A stretch of 64,000 bases of DNA from Patulibacter sp. SYSU D01012. Its GTDB lineage: Bacteria; Actinomycetota; Thermoleophilia; Solirubrobacterales; Solirubrobacteraceae. A model generated the notes under the pieces. That model was given only the letters and a program-made list of their open reading frames with translations, had not been told where the DNA came from and made no database searches. Position numbers and translations under genes: made by a program. The stretch is from the NCBI RefSeq assembly GCF_017916475.1, contig NZ_JAFMTB010000001.1, positions 248,001-312,000 of the forward strand. The letters are read 5' to 3'. Of this stretch, positions 60,900 to 64,000 are shown one piece after another; position 1 is the first letter of the stretch, and every line of letters begins with the position of its first letter.

Positions 60900-61712
60900 A
60901 TGCGCGCTCTCGCCGTCCATCCGGACGTCCTCGTCGTCGTCTCCCGCGTCTGGCAGACGACGGCGGCCATCGTCCGCGCCCCCGCCGGCGAGGGCGAGCA
61001 GCAGGGCCCGCGCGAGGCGTTCCTGGTCGACTCGCCGGTCTACCCCGACGAGCTCGAGCTGACGGCGCAGGTCGCCGGCCAGGCCGGCTTCGCGGTGCAG
61101 GGGCTGCTCGCCACGCACGGCGACTGGGACCACCTGCTGGGGCGCTTCGCCTTCCCCGAGGCGGCGCTGGGCGTCGCCGAGACGACCGCCGCCCGGCTGT
61201 CGGGCCACTCCGGCGAGGCCGTCCGCGCGCTGCGCGAGTTCGACGGCGAGCACTACGTCCAGCGGCAGGGCGGGCTGAAGCTCGGCGAGCTGCAGGCGCT
61301 CCCGGTCCCGGGCAAGATCGGGCTGGCGGGCGGCGACGCGTCCGGCGCCGCCGACCAGGAGCTGGAGCTGCACCCCGCGCCCGGCCACACCGCCGACGGC
61401 ATGGCGGTCTGGGTGCCCTGGGCGCGCACGCTGATCTGCGGCGACTACCTGTCGCCGGTCGAGATCCCCACGTGGCACGACCACGAGGGCTCCCGCACCC
61501 AGTACCGCGCCACGCTCGACGTCCTCAAGCCGCTCGTCGACCAGGCCGACTGGGTGATCCCGGGCCACGGCGGCCCGATCGACGGCGCCCGCGCCGCGGC
61601 GATCTGGCGCGAGGACGTCGCCTACGTCGACCGCTACGCCCTGCCGATCGCCCGGTCCGGGGCGACGCAGAAGGCGCTGCACGCGAAGAACCAGGCCGCG
61701 GCGGGGGACTGA
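60900..61712 (+). CDS. Metallo-beta-lactamase-fold hydrolase
   Basis: 270 residues. Core motif THGDWDHLLG is an HxDxDH variant of the usual HxHxDH metal site, the second His being replaced by Asp, which is rare and may change the metal chemistry. Other ligands are PGHTADGMAVW, CGDYLSPVE and GHGGPIDG. This fold includes glyoxalase II, RNase Z-like and lactonase enzymes. The substrate is unknown. Leaderless start unclear. The dispersed palindrome B4 lies about 115 bases after the stop, between this gene and the convergent ABC permease. Confidence 0.85.
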   Translation: MRALAVHPDVLVVVSRVWQTTAAIVRAPAGEGEQQGPREAFLVDSPVYPDELELTAQVAGQAGFAVQGLLATHGDWDHLLGRFAFPEAALGVAETTAARLSGHSGEAVRALREFDGEHYVQRQGGLKLGELQALPVPGKIGLAGGDASGAADQELELHPAPGHTADGMAVWVPWARTLICGDYLSPVEIPTWHDHEGSRTQYRATLDVLKPLVDQADWVIPGHGGPIDGARAAAIWREDVAYVDRYALPIARSGATQKALHAKNQAAAGD

Positions 61713-61827
61713 GGGGCGGCGCGGCTGTCGCGCTCGGCGCCTGTCGCGCACGCGCCTGTCGGGCACGGCGCGGTCGGTCCCGGGGCCACGGCCTTCGGGG
61801 CGTCTGCGGGGTCCGTGCCCGGGCGGG

Positions 61828-61879
61828 GGATCGAGTGCGCGATACGGCCGGAGATAGCGGCCTTATCGCGAACTCGATC
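61828..61879 (+). repeat. Dispersed ~52-bp palindromic element, copy B4
   Basis: Left arm GGATCGAGTGCGCGATACGG, centre CCGGAGATAGCGG, right arm CCTTATCGCGAACTCGATC. Lies between convergent genes at 61712 and 61931. Confidence 0.87.
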
Positions 61880-61930
61880 TCGTCGCCGCGGCGCTTCCCC
61901 CCGGCCTGATCGCGGCCAGCTTCGCCGTCC

Positions 61931-62734
61931 TCAGTCCACCGCGCGGCGCCGGAACCCCAGCAGCCCGAAGGCGCCGAACACCGCGATGCTCGCCACCATG
62001 CCCAGCGCGATGGCCCACGACGCCAGGTGCTCGGGCGCGCCGAACGCGGCGCGGGAGCCCTCCGACACGTAGGTCAGCGGGTTGACGAGCGTGACGATCT
62101 GGAACCAGCGCAGGCTGTCGAGCGCGGCCCACGGGTAAAACGTCGCGCCGGTGAACAGCAGCGGCGTCAGGACGACCGCGAAGACGATGTTGATGCGGTG
62201 CGGCGGCACCGCCGTGCCCAGGACCAGCCCGAGCGTGCCGCCCGCGAGCGCGCCGCCGACGATGACGCCGACCAGGGCCAGCGGCGACGTGTCGCCCAGG
62301 TGGACGCCGCCCGGCAGCACGACCTCGCCCAACGGCAGCAGCACCGCGGCGGCCACGATCCCGCGCAGCGCCGCGTGGATCAGCTTCTCCACCGCCACGC
62401 CCCAGACGGGCAGCGGGGCGAGCAGCCGGTCCTCGATCTCCTTCGTGAACGAGAAGTCGATGACGAGCGGCAGCGCCATGTTCTGCAGCGAGACGGTGAC
62501 GGCGGTCATCGCCATCACGCCCGGCAGCAGCGCGGATCCGTAGGAGCCCTGCGCGGCGCCGATCTCGGGCAGCACCCGGCCGAAGACGAACAGGAAGAAC
62601 AGCGGCTGCAGCAGCGCCTGCGCCAGGAACGCGACGGGCTCGTGCCGGAACGTCACCCACAGGTCGCGGCCGAGGATCGCGAGGAACGCGCGGCGGCGGG
62701 TGCCGTGCGCGGCGGGGACGGGCGTGGCGGACAC
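61931..62734 (-). CDS. ABC-2 type permease without adjacent ATPase
   Basis: 267 residues from GTG 62734 (TAGGCT, minus strand 62742-62747, ends 7 nt upstream). About six helices (the first near residues 35-55: FLAQALLQPLFFLFVFGRVL), coupling segment DFSFTKEIEDRLLAPLPVWG, and LASWAIALGMVASIAVFGAFG at the end. It belongs to the same family as the DrrB-like permease at 59168, but no ATP-binding gene is linked to it. The divergent neighbour is a membrane protein, not an ATPase. It must use an ATPase encoded elsewhere, or the pairing has been lost. Confidence 0.88.
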   Translation of the reverse strand: MSATPVPAAHGTRRRAFLAILGRDLWVTFRHEPVAFLAQALLQPLFFLFVFGRVLPEIGAAQGSYGSALLPGVMAMTAVTVSLQNMALPLVIDFSFTKEIEDRLLAPLPVWGVAVEKLIHAALRGIVAAAVLLPLGEVVLPGGVHLGDTSPLALVGVIVGGALAGGTLGLVLGTAVPPHRINIVFAVVLTPLLFTGATFYPWAALDSLRWFQIVTLVNPLTYVSEGSRAAFGAPEHLASWAIALGMVASIAVFGAFGLLGFRRRAVD

Positions 62735-62801
62735 GGCGGGCAGCCTACGCGACCGGCCGGCCGGCGCTGCCCGAGCGCGGCCGGCGCTAGGGTCGCGCCC
62801 C

Positions 62802-64000
62802 ATGACGTCCGCGCCCGAGGCGGCCGCCGGGGACGTGAGCGCCTCCGCGCCGTTCGACCCGCTCACCGCCGAGGGCGCCGCCGAGCTGCGGCGCCGGATC
62901 GCCGACGCGACGCCGCGCGCCATCCCGCGCGAGGAGCTCGACGGGCACGTCAGCCTGTCGCCGTCCGAGGTGTGGGAGCTGGGCGTCGCCGTGGCGCCCG
63001 CCGGGGTGCGTGGCGCGCGGGCGGCGATCCTCGGCCGGCTGCTCGTCCTCGTCGGCGCGGCGCTCGCCACCGCGATGCTCGCCGTGGCGCTCCGCCCGGT
63101 GCTCGAGCCCGTCCTGGGCGCGATCTCGGACCGCCTGCGCGACCCCGGGGACGAGGGCGTCGAGGCCGGCACCGGCCTGGCGGCCGCGTGCCTGGTGCTC
63201 GCGGCCGCCGCGTACGCCGCCGTGCCGCGCGGCGTGCGCCTGGTGCGGCGCGGCGTGGCGGCGCGCCGGCGGGCGGCGGTCGCGGCGGGCGTCCCGGCGC
63301 AGGACGACCCGGGCGCCCGGGCCGCCGTCGCGGTGGTGCCCGAGCCGGGCGCGCTGCGCGTCTCCCTCCTGTGGCTGCGCGCGGACCCGGAGGACCCCGC
63401 GCTGCTCGAGGTCCGCACGCTCGCCGAGGAGCGCGTGCCCGGCGACGCGGCGATCGGCGCCGAGGACGCCGTCGTCGCGCTGAGCGCGGTCGCCCTGCGC
63501 GCCGACGCGGCCCGCGCGCTCGCGACCGGCCGAGCGGCCGCGCCGCCTGCCGTCGCGGTCGCCGGGCCGCCCGCGTCGCGCTCGAGGACGTCCCGCGCGC
63601 TCGTGCGCGAAGCGCGCCGGCGCCTGCCGGCGGTCGATCCGCGCGAGCCGGTCGCGCCGGGCTGGGATCCCGCGCCGCTCACGGACCGTGGCCGCGCGGA
63701 GATGGCCGCGCGGCTCGTCCGCGCCCGCCCGTACCTGTGGAACGCCGCCGCGCTGGAGCGCCTGGCCGTCGACCCCGCGCGCCCGCGCGCCGACAAGCCG
63801 GCGGAGTGGCCCGCCGACCGGATCCGGCGCCAGGACCAGCCGCCCGCGTTCACGCCCGGCCGGCGCGTGGGCCTGCTGACCCTGGCCGGGCTCGCCGCCG
63901 GCACGTGGATCGTCGCGCTCGGCAGCATCGACACCGCCGAGGATCCCGGCAGCCAGCGCGTCGTCGCGTGGGTCGCGTTCGGCGTGGCCGCGCTCGTGGT
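62802..64000 (+). CDS. Unknown membrane protein, partial at window end
   Basis: Opens at ATG 62802 with TAGGGT (62788-62793) ending 8 nt upstream and stays open to the window end (399 codons). Ala/Arg-rich protein with at least three likely helices (AAILGRLLVLVGAALATAML, about 70-90; GLAAACLVLAAAAYAAV, about 125-142; VGLLTLAGLAAGTWIVALG, about 357-375) and long basic or acidic stretches between them. No motif is recognised. It is divergent from the orphan ABC permease. Confidence 0.75.
   Translation, partial: MTSAPEAAAGDVSASAPFDPLTAEGAAELRRRIADATPRAIPREELDGHVSLSPSEVWELGVAVAPAGVRGARAAILGRLLVLVGAALATAMLAVALRPVLEPVLGAISDRLRDPGDEGVEAGTGLAAACLVLAAAAYAAVPRGVRLVRRGVAARRRAAVAAGVPAQDDPGARAAVAVVPEPGALRVSLLWLRADPEDPALLEVRTLAEERVPGDAAIGAEDAVVALSAVALRADAARALATGRAAAPPAVAVAGPPASRSRTSRALVREARRRLPAVDPREPVAPGWDPAPLTDRGRAEMAARLVRARPYLWNAAALERLAVDPARPRADKPAEWPADRIRRQDQPPAFTPGRRVGLLTLAGLAAGTWIVALGSIDTAEDPGSQRVVAWVAFGVAALV

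Overview
This 64 kb window is chromosomal DNA of a very GC-rich bacterium. The protein set (CysDN/CysH/CysIJ, a fused biotin carboxylase-BCCP chain with a separate PccB, and large exported proteins with Arg/Lys-rich tails) fits an actinobacterium of the class Thermoleophilia (Solirubrobacter/Conexibacter/Patulibacter-like). This is an inference from protein style; no rRNA or marker gene is present. I see no tRNA, rRNA, prophage, insertion sequence or true CRISPR array.

Layout. 1-7455: five co-directional genes for exported surface-type proteins, the first cut by the window edge. 7895-8502: a Phd/VapC-type toxin-antitoxin pair. 8503-14171: polysaccharide genes (sugar-phosphate transferase, UDP-glucuronate decarboxylase, GT39-type glycosyltransferase), a 58-aa Cys-rich mini-protein and a block of simple and 21-bp repeats. 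14603-18874: a 1423-aa secreted fusion of phosphodiester glycosidase, metallophosphoesterase and collagen-like repeats. 19608-21182: carboxyltransferase pccB. 23588-28102: metY and metX around a secreted SGNH hydrolase. 30943-38655: cysJI and cysHDN, split by a repeat array. 40176-41987: accA-type biotin carboxylase. 42208-52007: mixed metabolism (SDR, ring-cleaving dioxygenase, pyk, gpsA, DtxR-family regulator, DoxX, aminotransferase, ribH). 52831-55538: copper ATPase with a small His-rich membrane partner. 55786-57815: sucCD. 58188-64000: ABC-2 exporters, a HAD hydrolase, an MBL-fold protein and an unfinished membrane protein.

How the genes work together. The window holds a nearly complete assimilatory sulfate route. 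CysDN makes APS, a 4Fe-4S-type CysH reduces it to sulfite, CysJI makes sulfide, and MetX plus MetY fix sulfide into homocysteine. No APS kinase or sulfate permease is seen. PccB, the biotin carboxylase/BCCP chain and a possible 74-aa epsilon-like subunit could form one acyl-CoA carboxylase although encoded at three separate sites.

Most striking is repetitive DNA. A 33-bp terminally palindromic element occurs 16 times in three regularly spaced arrays (2, 8 and 6 copies). The two-copy array lies inside the GT39 gene in frame, with a spacing of 69 rather than 70 bp. A second family of about 52 bp (four copies, consensus arms of 22 bp) sits mostly between convergent genes. Regulatory DNA is also readable: paired CsoR-like copper operators, TTGC-N4-GCAA palindromes shared by a ring-cleaving dioxygenase and a DoxX gene (a MhqR-like pairing), and many starts with a TANNNT box 6-10 nt upstream, as expected for leaderless mRNAs.
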